A stretch of DNA of 64,000 nt. It comes from Epichloe hybrida. Lineage: Eukaryota; Ascomycota; Sordariomycetes; Hypocreales; Clavicipitaceae. Shown piece after piece: positions 48,701 through 60,249 of the stretch. Location: NCBI GenBank assembly GCA_019022495.1, contig JAFEKR010000009.1, forward strand, positions 2,232,001 to 2,296,000. Direction: 5' to 3'. Below the pieces are notes generated by a model. The model did no database searches and was not told the DNA's origin. It saw only the letters and a program-made list of their open reading frames with translations. A program made the position numbers and the translations under genes. Numbering within the stretch: position 1 is the stretch's first letter; every line of letters starts with the position of its first letter.

Positions 48701-50105
48701 ATTTTAACTCACTTATATATCTTAGAGTAAAGATAAATATATCTAGATATGTGATTAGGGCTATACTTATAATATTAGTGCTAGGTTACTAGCACCTAGT
48801 TATGTTTATATTAAGAAAGATAACTAATACTAAATTATAATATTTAATACCTAATAGTGAATTATTAGCTATCTAAGAGGCTTTTTATATATAGAGACAC
48901 TATCTTGCTTATTTAGCTTATATAATTAAAGTTATTATAAATTATTTAAACTATAAGTACCTTACTATAAAGCCTAAGCTTACTAGTAAGTAAGTAACTA
49001 TACTTAATAAGCTTTATTCTTTTAACTTTAAGATTATATATTATATAGGGAAATTAAATCTTACTAACTTACTTTTAAGAAAACTAGATTTTATAAGTAA
49101 GGTAAGGAAAGAGGAAGTAATAACTATATAACTTCTTGCCTTTTTATCTAAATTTATAAATACTAAGAGATAGAAACACTATAGTAATATTATTAATGCT
49201 ATAGGCTCTACAAAAACGTTACTTAATATAACTAATAGTTAGTTATAATAACGCTATAATAATATTACTAATATCTAGGGTTTTAAAAAATCGTAACTTA
49301 ACTATATTCCTAAAGAACCTAATAATCTAGATAATCTTAGAAGAGTTATATTAGTAAGGTTATTTAATACTTTTTATACTTTAGTTAATAAGTAATAAGC
49401 TAGCTATAGTAATACTATTAGTACTTAGTGTATATATTATTTATTACTTAATTATTTTAATTTTCCTATTAGACTAGCTATTACTAATAGGGATAGACTA
49501 GCATAGGTTATTACTAGTAAGTAGCAAGGGCACCCCTTAAAAATATTACTTATCTATATCCCTATAAGACTAGAAGTATTTATTAAACTAATTACTTATA
49601 GAGATATTATAGCTAGAATTTAATCTATTTAGAGAACATTTTCTAAGTTTAACTCTAACTTTTTAGAAAAGAGCTTAGAATTAAAACCCCTAATTTAAGT
49701 CTTATTATATAAAGCATAGTAAGGTAATAACTTTACTATAGCTTAATTAAAGTTACTTAAAAGCAGTAATTTAGCTATATCCTAGATATAGTTAATTAGA
49801 CTCTTTAAGCTATTAATGTTTAAGAATTATATTTTTATTCCTCTAGGTATAAGAAAAGAAATTTTATTACTAACTTATAATAACCTTACTACTAGGCACT
49901 AAGGAGTAAGTAAAACTCTTTATTAGATTATAAACTAATATTATTAGCTAATAATAAAGAAAGATATAAAGGTATATATTAGCACTTATGTAAATTATTA
50001 GACTTTAAAACTAAGGTATTATAAACCATATAGTAAGCTAGTTATATTACTAGTGCTTAATTACCTCTTTTAAGAATTATTAATGGATTTTATTACTAGA
50101 CTTTT

Positions 50106-50580
50106 TGTTAGTTACACCAAGGAACGTTGCACTAGTGCGAAGAGGTTAAAGTCAATGAAGTTAATAATAATAGCTAATAACTAAGAGAGAGAAGAGAAGA
50201 GGGAGAAGGAGAGGAATCTAGCTAGAAAAGATAGTAAGTGAAAAAGGGGGAAAAGTAGGGCTACAGTGCGGTGCCACTGCTAACGGAGTAGGGTAGCTTA
50301 TAATATATCTAATTGCATCGCGTGCATCCCTTTAGTAGCTCCACTCTTTAGCCACGGTTAGACTATCTATTATCTAAGGGTCTAAAGGAAGCCACACTAG
50401 CACTCTCTCTTTTCTTTATAGCTAAAGGAGCCTAAAAACGCAATAAAAATCAGATTAAAGGAAAGTGTATATAAGTGAATCCCTTAATAGGAATCCATGG
50501 TTCTTATTAGCTATCGTAGCTTTGGTTATTCTAATTAACCTAGTTATTACAATCTATACCTACATGCCTATTATATTAAT
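50106..50580 (-). repeat. Probable 3' LTR of the nested copia element
   Basis: Starts TGTTAGTTACACC at the junction with gypsy sequence and keeps many CA, TG and CG dinucleotides, unlike its surroundings. It ends where the C-rich polypurine-tract complement starts (about 50581). The right-hand partner LTR was not recognised. Confidence 0.5.
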
Positions 50581-53500
50581 CCTCCCCCCCTGCCTAACCT
50601 TATAGGTCTCTTAACCTATTCTTTCACATAAATTATTAATTCGTTTAAATTAATTAAGGTTAAAAGGGCTAAATTCAGTAATGCCTTTATTATCGCATTA
50701 GCTAGATTATTGCTACCATTAATATATCTAACTTTATAGACTTCCCTTCTCTTATATAACTACTAAAGGGCTATAATATTAATTATTAGCTACTTCTCTT
50801 TTATTATACCTAGCTTTATAAGGCATTTGTATAATAAGAAAGAGTCTATATAGAGGATTATTAGGATCCGAGGTATCTTTAATTAGTCTGTGATTATATA
50901 AAGGGTCGTAGATATTGCGTACGCAATATTAGCACCTTAAACCATGCTATATAGCTTAGATATAAGTACGCTATAGGTTACACGCTTACTTTTTATAGAG
51001 CTATACGTAATAATATTCCCTTTTAAGATAAAGGTGTTATTTTCCTTTATTACTTTATTACTAATTATAATAATATATCTAATCTATAAACTTAGATCTT
51101 TATTATTAGTAAGGGACCTATTTATAAATATAAAGAGTTTTACCTCTTTAAGAGTTAAGGGGATGTACTATAATCCCCACTGCTAATGCTTAATCTACCA
51201 CTTAAGGCGTTTATTAAGTTATAAGATATTATTAGCAAAGGGTTCTTAGTGTTATATAGCAATTAATAGGTTATATAATGCCTCTAGTTAACAGACTATA
51301 GTAATGTAACTTCCTTAGGCTCTCTGCTTTACGTAATCTTACCTTGCTATTAGTGATTAAGGGTTAATTTCCTTAATCTTCTAACTTTAGCCCTTTTAGG
51401 TTAGGGTTAGGGAGTTATTAGCATTCTAGGTTAAGATATAGCTATTAAAGATAAGAGGATTTGTAGTTATAAGGCATTATTTTTCTTTAGCTATAAACTT
51501 TACCTTCTAGAGCTCTTTTTCTTCTTTCTTAAAGAAGTCATTATTACTAAGGCCTAGCGTGTTATCTATTTACATCCCTACAATGCTAAAGAGGTTTTTA
51601 TTATTTAAGGCTATAATTAGTAGGTAGGGATCGTATATTAAGGTCATTATATTAAGATTATCCCTATAGTAGCGAAAATATATTACCTACTAGTAGGTTC
51701 TAGCCTCTGCGATCCTATAAAGGGGCTTAATAACCTTTATTATTATGCCTTTTAGAAAGAGGTGTGTAATCTGCTTTAGTAACTTTATAATAATTAGCTT
51801 ATTTAGGGTTATTTAGGATTAAACATAAGCTTACATAATATCTTGTAGCTAAAGGTAAATTCCCTTCCGCTTTAATAATAAAGCAAGGGCCATAATAATC
51901 CGTTAGCTTAATTGCTATATTATTAGCAATTAGGTTAAGATAGCCTCTTTTCCTCTATTATTATGCCCTTATATAATAAGGCATGATTTCTTATATAGTG
52001 TTTTAGTGCCTTTACCTTTAATCTCTTAGACTATATAAGAATTAAAGATCTAGTAGCCTCTATGCTTTACTAGATTAAATATTATAAATTTAAACATATT
52101 ATAAGCTTATAATACATTAATCTTAGCTTAATTAGATTACTTAAAGGGGTTCCCTAGGGTTATAATCTTTCCCTCTTAGTGAAGTTAAAGGGTAAGGTTT
52201 TAGTTAGCCTTTTCTTTTACTATAAGAAGTGCTATATTTAGTACTTCTCTAGCTATAATCTCCTTAATTAATACTTTCTCTTAGTCTTTATTAATAAATA
52301 TAAGGGGCTCTATAGGTTTAATAAGCTCCTTAGGATTATAAACCTAGGCCCTAGTTACCTTTACTTTTACTTCCCTAGGGCTACTAGCTTTATAGCTTCC
52401 TATAGAGGTAGCTTTAGCTACCTTAAGGCTTACTATAAGTTCTTTAACTCTATAGCTTCCTATAGGATTACCTTTAGCCTTAATAGCCTTTATAGGCTTC
52501 TTTATACCCTTATTAATAAAGAATTAAACTATAAGGTTTTTCCTTAGCCTCCCTTACTTTCTCTTAACTAGTGTCTCTTTTTTTTCTTCCTTTACCTTAT
52601 TACCCTTTATAGGTAGCTTATTCCCTTAGGCTCCCTTAGCCCCTTCTTATAATAGGACTATAGTATTAGAGAGGGCTATAGCGTAGGAAAGGGCTATATT
52701 ATAGTAAGGACCTCTAGGCCTAGGTTATGCTCCCTAATATCCTAAAGGCTTTACTTATTAGCCCTTATATACTATAGGTCCTTATAGTATAGCTTCACTA
52801 CTATAGAGTAGAACTTAGCTAGGCTATAGGGTATTTTAACTATATAGGTCTCCTTATTAGTGGCTAATAGCTTATAAGGGCTATGCTATTTGCCTTTTTC
52901 TCTTTACACACGTACATTAGCCTATAGTAGTAGCTAATATATTAGTAATGTGTTAGGGCTATTCTAGGCGCTAAGGGCCTTATAAACCTGCCTCTTAGCT
53001 AGGTAATAGCGGACTTTATTAGTTACTTTCTAAATTACTTTAGCTTATTAAATAATAGAGACGCTTAGTAGTAACTTATCTATTATCCATAGGTAAGCTC
53101 TAAAGACTAGTAAGGTTAGTATAAGGCTATTAGGGCCTGCTAAGTTATTAATAGCTTTAATAGCTATCTAAAGTTACTACTTAGGAGTAATTTCCTTACT
53201 AATTAAGTCTATAATAATATTATAAGCCTAGTAAAGAGGTCTATAATATTTCTTAACCTTTCTAATACTATTATAGGCTTTAATAGGTATCTTATTAATA
53301 TTAATTAACATTAAGTAAGCATAATGCCTAAATTTAGCTAAGGTAAAGTTATTACTAGTATTATAAACAATCTAGTCTAGAGGGCCTAGATATATATTAA
53401 TCTAGCACTCTTTAATTGCATCCTAGATATTATAAGCTTTTTACTTCTTAGGGTTAAGGAATTAGGCTGCTTAAAATAAGGTTACTAAATTAACAATATA

Positions 53501-56035
53501 AAGGACTAGCTAGCTATTAATCTATATAATATTAATAATAATCTTATAGTTAAAGTTATAGTTATCTTTAAGGGAGAATTTAAACTAGCTAAGGGCTTTT
53601 CTATTTATCTAATAATAGTAATAGACTTTAGTTAGCTTCTTAATTACATAATGTTTAATATTATAACTAGCTTATTAAAGAATCTTTATAAGCTATTAAA
53701 TTAAGGGATAACTAAACCTTTAGTAAAGTTAATAAATCTCTCCTTCTAATAGGTAAAAAGCGGCGGTTTCTCTTGCCTCTAGAAGCTACTAAGGGTAGCC
53801 CTATTTACGCATAATAGGTATAGTCTTGTTATTTTAAATTAATATATTAGTAAGGTTATTAATCTTAACCTTTATTTTATTTATATTAGTAAGGGAAAAG
53901 AGGAAGGGTGTAGTAGTATTAAGGATATAAAAGTTAATTTAGCTAAGCTTTGTAGGCATATAGATAACGCTACGTGTTATTGCTAATCTAGCACTAAAGC
54001 GAATAACTTCTAGGTTATAGGGTTTAATTATTAATAATAGCATTAATCTTAGCAAGGCTTTAGCTTATGCTAGACTAGTAGTTAATTAGCCTAAGGCTCC
54101 TATATCTAGTATGATTTCTCTAAAGATCTCTTTAGAATAGTGTTCTTTAGAGGTATAATAGATTAAATTATCTTTATTAGAAGCCTCTTTAAGGTATAGC
54201 TCTTGCTTAAGTAAGGTGTGTTAAAAAGCTTAATTCTTAAGCGTTATAAGGATATTAACGTTATCTATTGTTTGTAATCCTACGCAAAAGAATTATATAA
54301 TACTAAGTTATGCCTTTAATAATAGCTTTTTCTTAATATTATTATTATTATTCTCTTAGTCCTAAGTAAAGGCCTTAAGCTATATTTCCTAGTCTTCTCT
54401 TTTCTCTTTATTATTACTATTATTTCCTTTAAATAAAGTAAGGAATGCCTAAAACTTCTTCTCTATAGGAGGTAAATAATAGTTCTTACTAGCTTACTAC
54501 CTCTCTTTCTCTTTCTAATGTTTAGTATTAGTATAGTTTAATAACTAGTAGCTACTCTTACTATAGATAAAGTATTACTTAGGTTATCTAGAGTTACTAT
54601 AATAACTTTCTCTTCCTTAGTCTCTCTAATTCTATTAGCTATATTAGTAGTTTATAAACATTACCTTTAATAGGTCTTTATCTTAATACTAGTAGTATTA
54701 GTTACTCCTTACACTACTCTCTGTAATTATAATTAATTTATAGAGGTTACTAGTAAGGTTCTTAAAGCCTAGTATATATATATACTTTACTACCTAATAT
54801 TTAGGAATACTAAAGACTATATTTAAGGTTTACTTATAGAGCTCTATATTTACTATATTAGAGGGGTATAGCCCTTTATAAACTCTCTTTAAGGTAGTTA
54901 ATAAAATCTTAAGGCACTTAAGCTTACTCTTATTAGGGTTCTATATAATAATATTTTTAAGGGTTATATTGCTTTAATTATAGTAATAGAACTATTAATT
55001 ACTTTCTATTTTAAATTATTAACGGATATTTATAATTATCTCTTTATAAGAGAGGTTCTTACTAGTAAGGTAATTAAGAAAGTGCTATTTAGTATCTCCT
55101 ATTAATATAATAAGGAATACTTTGCTAAAATGTAACTTAGGGAGGTTAATCTAGTTATACTTACTCTTAAAGAGCGTAAGTTTTAGTAAGAGAAAGTTAT
55201 ATAGCTTTTCACTATAATAGTTACTATCCTTATATATCTTTATAAGCTTAGAGATTTTCTTTATAATTTGCTTATTAGAAGGAAGGTATTAGGGAGGGAA
55301 ATTAAACTATTAAGGGTTAAGCTCTTAATATAACTAAGATTATTATAGGGGTTCTTATGGAGGATATAGTAATTATTCCCTTTAGGAGCTAGGAACATTA
55401 GGTAAGGTCTTTGTAGTAGTAGCCTATAGAGGTTATGTTTAAGGTGGTTTAGAGGGTCTTAACCTTTCTTCTAGCTAATAAGGCATTAAGGTTTAATAAA
55501 GCACTTCTTTAAGTAATACTAGGATTAGATATCCTAGGCCTTATTTAATAAGAACGCCATAATCTCGTAGAGAGTTACATAGCTCTCTTATAATATCCTT
55601 ATTTACTCTTTTAAAGGTATCCTTAGACTAGCCTTTAAAGTCCTCTTAGAATAATTCCTAGAGGTTATTATCTCTCTAGCCCTAACGCTTACTAAGGTTA
55701 ATAAACCCTATAATGTAATTATTAAGCTTAGGCTATATAATAGTCTTAGGATCTGGATTATTAGATTCTTTCTAATCTCTTATAAGCTTACTAGCAAGTG
55801 GTTATAAATATGGCAGGAGTTTATTCTCTTAAGGTCTTTTAAGGATAGTTATCTTTAAAGATACTTATAGGGGTTTAGAGAAAAGGGGTGTGTTTTAGGG
55901 AGTGCCCCTTATTATTCTTTTACCCTCTAGTTCTATCCCTCTAGTAATATTAGTCTTAAATTAATAAGGCTAATAAAAATAGGGTAGAAGTGCTATAATT
56001 AACACAATAAAGCCTAGAGCTCTCCTTATAAAATA

Positions 56036-56140
56036 AGTAGGATAAATAGGATAAATAAGATAAATAGGATAGAATAAATAGGATAAACAGAACAGGATAA
56101 ATAGGATTAGTAGGATTAACAGGATAAACAGAGGGAAATA
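56036..56140. repeat. Degenerate ATAGGATAAA-type tandem repeat
   Basis: A run of about ten drifting 10-15 bp units built on AGGATAAATAGG, near the 5' (right) end of the copia insert. It creates the 78-codon minus-strand open frame there, which is a Leu/Ile/Tyr repeat and not a gene. Confidence 0.7.
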
Positions 56141-59100
56141 ATAAAAAATAACGGAAAAAGTATAAAAGAGGGAAAAATAGTAAAAAGAGGGGAGAGTAAG
56201 CTGCAAAGATAGCGTAAAAACAGAAACAACTTAATGTTTAGAACACTAAGGCATAAAAAGCTATAAAGAGAGAAGAGGGGTTATAAAGAGAGTGTAAAAG
56301 GAGGTTATATAGGTTAGCTAGCTTAGTAATAGGCTAGTAACTATATTCTTAGAATATGTTTTTAGAGACTATAAAGCCCTAGAAGGTATTATAATAAACT
56401 AAGGTTTTATATTTACTAGTGGTTTCTAGATAACTTTTTATTATTTTCTTATAATAAAGTAATTACTTAGTACTGCTTTTTACCCCTAGATAAATAGTTA
56501 GATAAAATGTTTAAACTAGGTCTTAGAACATTATTTAAGGGCTTTTACTTATGCTAAATAGACTAATTAAGTAAATAACCTATTAATAGTGTAATTCGCG
56601 TATAATATAAGTAATTACTTAACGCATAGCTATACACTAGTAAAGGCATTATAAGGTTATAATCCTAGAGGTCTATAGTAAGTAGTAGTAAATATCCCTT
56701 TAGTAAATAATTAAGCTAAAAGTAGGATTTTAGCACTAAGAGAGAAGTATACTATAATTAAGTAACTTTTAAGTAACTTATAGACTTAGTATAAAAAATA
56801 TTATAACTAGAAGAGAACTCTAATAAGGTTTAAAGTTAGTAACTATATTTTATTATTAATAAAAAATATTAACCTAAGATACCCTAGTAAGAAGCTAGCT
56901 ATAAAGTATCTAGGCCCCTATAAGATTAAAAAGGTAATTAGAAGTTATAAATTAGTATATTAATTAAAATTACTACCTAGGACTTAATTATATAATATAT
57001 TTAATATTACTAGTCTTAAACCTTTTAAAGGGGACTTAATAAATATAGAAAATATATCCTTACTATAAGATACTATTAAAGATAATAAATAAGAGTTTAA
57101 AGTTAAGAGAATTATTTTATATTACTATAATAGAAAGCATTATAAATATCTAGTTAAATAAAAGGGCTATAATACTTTAGAGAATTCTTAGGTATTAAAA
57201 AGGGATTTTATTACTAGAGAAATTATTAATAACTATAAGTAATAGCTAAGTAATAAAGTTAATATAAGGTAGTTATATTTTATAACTTAATATACTAAAG
57301 ATATTAGAAAATAAAGTTAATTTACTTAGATAACTTAAATAATCTATTATATAGCTACTAAGTACTTATCTCTTTATAATAGAGTTAGCCCTTAAGATTA
57401 CTAGTCCCTTATTATTATTAGTAGCTATAGAAGCTATAAAGAAAAAGGCCTTAGGAGTATCTTTATTATTAGAATCCCTCTCTTTATATATATAAACCTA
57501 AAGTATACTAAGGAGCTTAATAAGACTAATATATTTAGGTAAATTAATAGTATTTAGTATAAACTACTAGTAAGTTAGTTAAGTATTAGCTATATATATT
57601 AAGAAAGCTTACCTTTAGAATATTCTAGGCTATAAAGTAAAGATAATTTATAATATTAATTTAAGTCTTTAGATTTATAGTATTACTTAGTAATACTATT
57701 ATAGTATATTTATTATATTTTACCTTATAAGTAATATTAGTAAATATTTAAGTATAGTAAATATAACTATACTTATTAGAATTTTTATAAACTAGGATAG
57801 TATTCTATAGCTTTTTCTTTACTTTTATAATAAGCTAGTAGTAAGTTAGTAATAATCTAGTGTCTAGGAAATAGGATTATACTTACTTTATTTTAATAGT
57901 AATAGTTACCTTTAGAAGTAGCTTTAATAAGTTTAAATAGCCTATTATAAAGCTATATAATTTAAGCTAAAGTCTAGTAATATATTAGTAATAACTAGGT
58001 AAATTTTAGTTAAGAAAGATATACTATAATATAGTTTTTATTATTTTAGAAGTAATAAGTATATTTTATTAAATAGCCTATTAAATATTAGCTATAAAGA
58101 AGTAATAAGTAAGTAAAGATATTATACTTAAAGACTTATTATATTTAGCTAGGAAGGTTTTTTTATTAATAAGGTATTCTAGAATCTTATAGGTACTATT
58201 TTTTAGGAGAATATTTTATATTATTACTTACTAATAATAGTATATATATAGAATCTTTTTTAAAGTTATTTTACTAGTAATAAGTTAGTAATAAAAATAC
58301 TATAAGGATATAATAAACTTATAATAAGATTTTAAAAGAAGTTTACTTTTAGGGAGACTTTATAGGAGATTTCTTAGTTAATAGATTTTCTTAAGGTATT
58401 AATAAAGGTAAAGTTTAAGTATAAGACTTAGATATAGTAAACTAGCTATAAGTTAGCTATAATAGACTAAATAAGGAAGTTATACTAATAAGAGTATAAA
58501 CTTATAAGCTAGATAAGGGTAAGAAACTAAGATAAATAAGGATAAAGAATAATAATAATTAGGGACTAAAAGAGATTAGTAATTACTAAGTAATAGTAAT
58601 AAAAAAGCTATTACTTAGCTAGTAAGGGTAACTTATAAGGTTAAGGGATATTATAAAAGAAAGGAAAAGTATAAAAGAGAGGAAAAATTAGTCTTTTTTA
58701 TATTAACCCTAGACCCCTTAAGTAATCTAATACACTATATATAGGTAATTTATAAATTATAATAATAACTATTAACACTGCTAAACGCACATATGCCTAA
58801 TAGCTATAAGCTTATAGTAACTATAATATAAGCCCTCTAGTTAAACTATTTAGAACCCTAGTATTAGGTACCTTATTTATTTAACTAATTATAAAAATTA
58901 ACACGGGTTATCTATATTATTTTTTCTAGCTATATAATAGGTAATAATATTTATTTTACTATAGTAAAGCTATATATAAGCTACTATTAAAACATTTATA
59001 ACTATAATAAGGGGTTATTTTTAACTAGTAGTATTATTATTATTATTTCTTTTTATTTACTTATATATCTAGATATAAGGTGCCTTATCTTATTTTTCCT

Positions 59101-59183
59101 TATAAAGCTTTAATATAATAACTATACCTTAAGTAAGTAGCTTATTTTATAATTAAGGTTAATTATATATAAGGGGGGTATTA

Positions 59184-59453
59184 TATTAGGAGCGTAAAGG
59201 TTAAAGATAGGATATTTATTAAAGTAAGTCTTTAAAGAACCTTTAGGCTATATAAATAATAAAGAGGCTAGCTAGCTATAAGATAGCTATATGCTTATAA
59301 AGTAAGGTATTTATTAAAGACTATGTATATTATTAGTGCTAGGTTAGAGATTAAAACCTTCATGCACTTGCCCCTAGCTAGTATTTATCTAGCAGTGACT
59401 GCGATAGTCTTAGCTATCACTTCGTTCTTAACCTTTTAGTGCAAGCCGTGACA
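59184..59453 (+). repeat. 3' LTR of the second gypsy copy (270 bp)
   Basis: Ends CAAGCCGTGACA and is followed directly by CTTAT, the target duplication. The outer (right) about 95 bp is nearly free of RIP changes. Confidence 0.93.
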
Positions 59454-59979
59454 CTTATATAAAATAATAAATATATTAAAGGAACTATTAGCTAACTAGG
59501 CTTATAGGCTAATACTCTAGGGGGTAATTAGTCTATAAACTCTTTATTCTCTAAAGTAATAGCTAAGTGCTTATATAAAATTAAGGGAGGGCTTTACTCT
59601 CTAAGAGTACTAGGGAGGCTAGATATTCTAATTAGAATTAGAGATTACTTAATATAGCTAGGTAACCTAATAAAGCATAACTATTTATCTAAAAGGGCTT
59701 TTACTATTTATAAGGAGTTATTTACTATTTTTAGGGGAGAAGCTAATAGACTATTAGCCTTATTAAATATAGAGATACTAGAAGTTATTATAATTATTAA
59801 CTAACTATATTAGACTAAGATTAGAAGAGAAGAAATGCTTAATAGGTTAAGAGGCTAGTAGTATAAGCTAATAAGTTAAGGGGGGGAGGCAATGCCTATA
59901 GTAATATTTAATGTTTTTTTAGACTAATAGTTAGGGGTAACCACTAAGTAGTAGTAGACGTAATAGGTGGGGGCAGATG
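59454..59979. repeat. Matrix repeat, fragment 3 (right of the CTTAT insertion)
   Basis: Continues the matrix repeat after the second gypsy copy. It ends in GGTGGGGGCAGATG (59966-59979) where the third gypsy copy begins. That end matches the GC-rich motif at 26553-26568, linking this repeat to the left edge of the AT-rich block. No domain was recognised. Confidence 0.5.
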
Positions 59980-60249
59980 TGTTAGGAGCGCAGAGGTCAA
60001 AGATAGGATGTTTATCGAAGCGAGTCTTCAGATAACCTTTAGGCCATGTGAATAACAAAGAGGCTAGCTAGCTATAAGATAGCCACGTGCTTATAGAGCA
60101 AGGTATTTATTAAAGACTACGTATATTATTAGTGCTAGGTTAGAGATTAAAACCTTTATATACCTACCCCTAGCTAGTATTTATCTAGTAGTAACTATAA
60201 TAGTCTTAGCTATTACTTTATTCTTAACCTTTTAGTATAAGCTATAATA
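59980..60249 (+). repeat. 5' LTR of the third gypsy copy (270 bp)
   Basis: Begins TGTTAGGAGCGCAGAGG. The left (outer) about 85 bp is nearly free of RIP changes, and the rest is changed in almost the same places as in the second copy's 5' LTR. Confidence 0.92.

Larger units (their letters stand above)
50106..56318 (-). mobile_element. RIP-mutated Ty1/copia retrotransposon nested in the second gypsy copy
   Basis: This block has no counterpart in the first gypsy copy, whose sequence is continuous across the site. Reading the minus strand through RIP stops, about 51680-51540 gives the Ty1/copia reverse transcriptase block around 'IVGMQTDNT' (found in fungal copia elements in place of YVDD). About 51380-51180 gives the RNase H block ('GAYI', then 'LNKRLKWQ' type). 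Integrase and gag should lie to the right. The left end is an LTR-like segment (about 50106-50580) next to a C-rich plus-strand tract (about 50581-50596), which is the expected polypurine tract in minus orientation. I could not match a second LTR at the right end, so the right boundary is inferred from where gypsy homology resumes. Confidence 0.75.
45450..59453 (+). mobile_element. Second chromodomain Ty3/gypsy copy, split by a Ty1/copia insertion, target duplication CTTAT
   Basis: LTRs at 45450-45719 and 59184-59453 (270 bp each) are bracketed by CTTAT at 45445-45449 and 59454-59458. Coding is on the plus strand, opposite to the first copy. Features seen through RIP stops are a CCHC knuckle at about 46830-46880, a protease-like stretch near 47090, reverse transcriptase at about 48080-48250 and a chromodomain at about 57120-57240. 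A polypurine tract lies at about 59171-59178, next to the 3' LTR. The 14,004 bp span exceeds the first copy by 6.1 kb because a copia element interrupts its integrase region at about 50106-56318. About 100 bp of gypsy sequence is missing at that junction. RIP is heavier than in the first copy. Confidence 0.9.

Noticed and set aside
55970..56206. 78-codon Leu/Ile/Tyr-rich minus-strand frame resembling a membrane protein
   Set aside because: It is generated by the AGGATAAATAGG-type tandem repeat.
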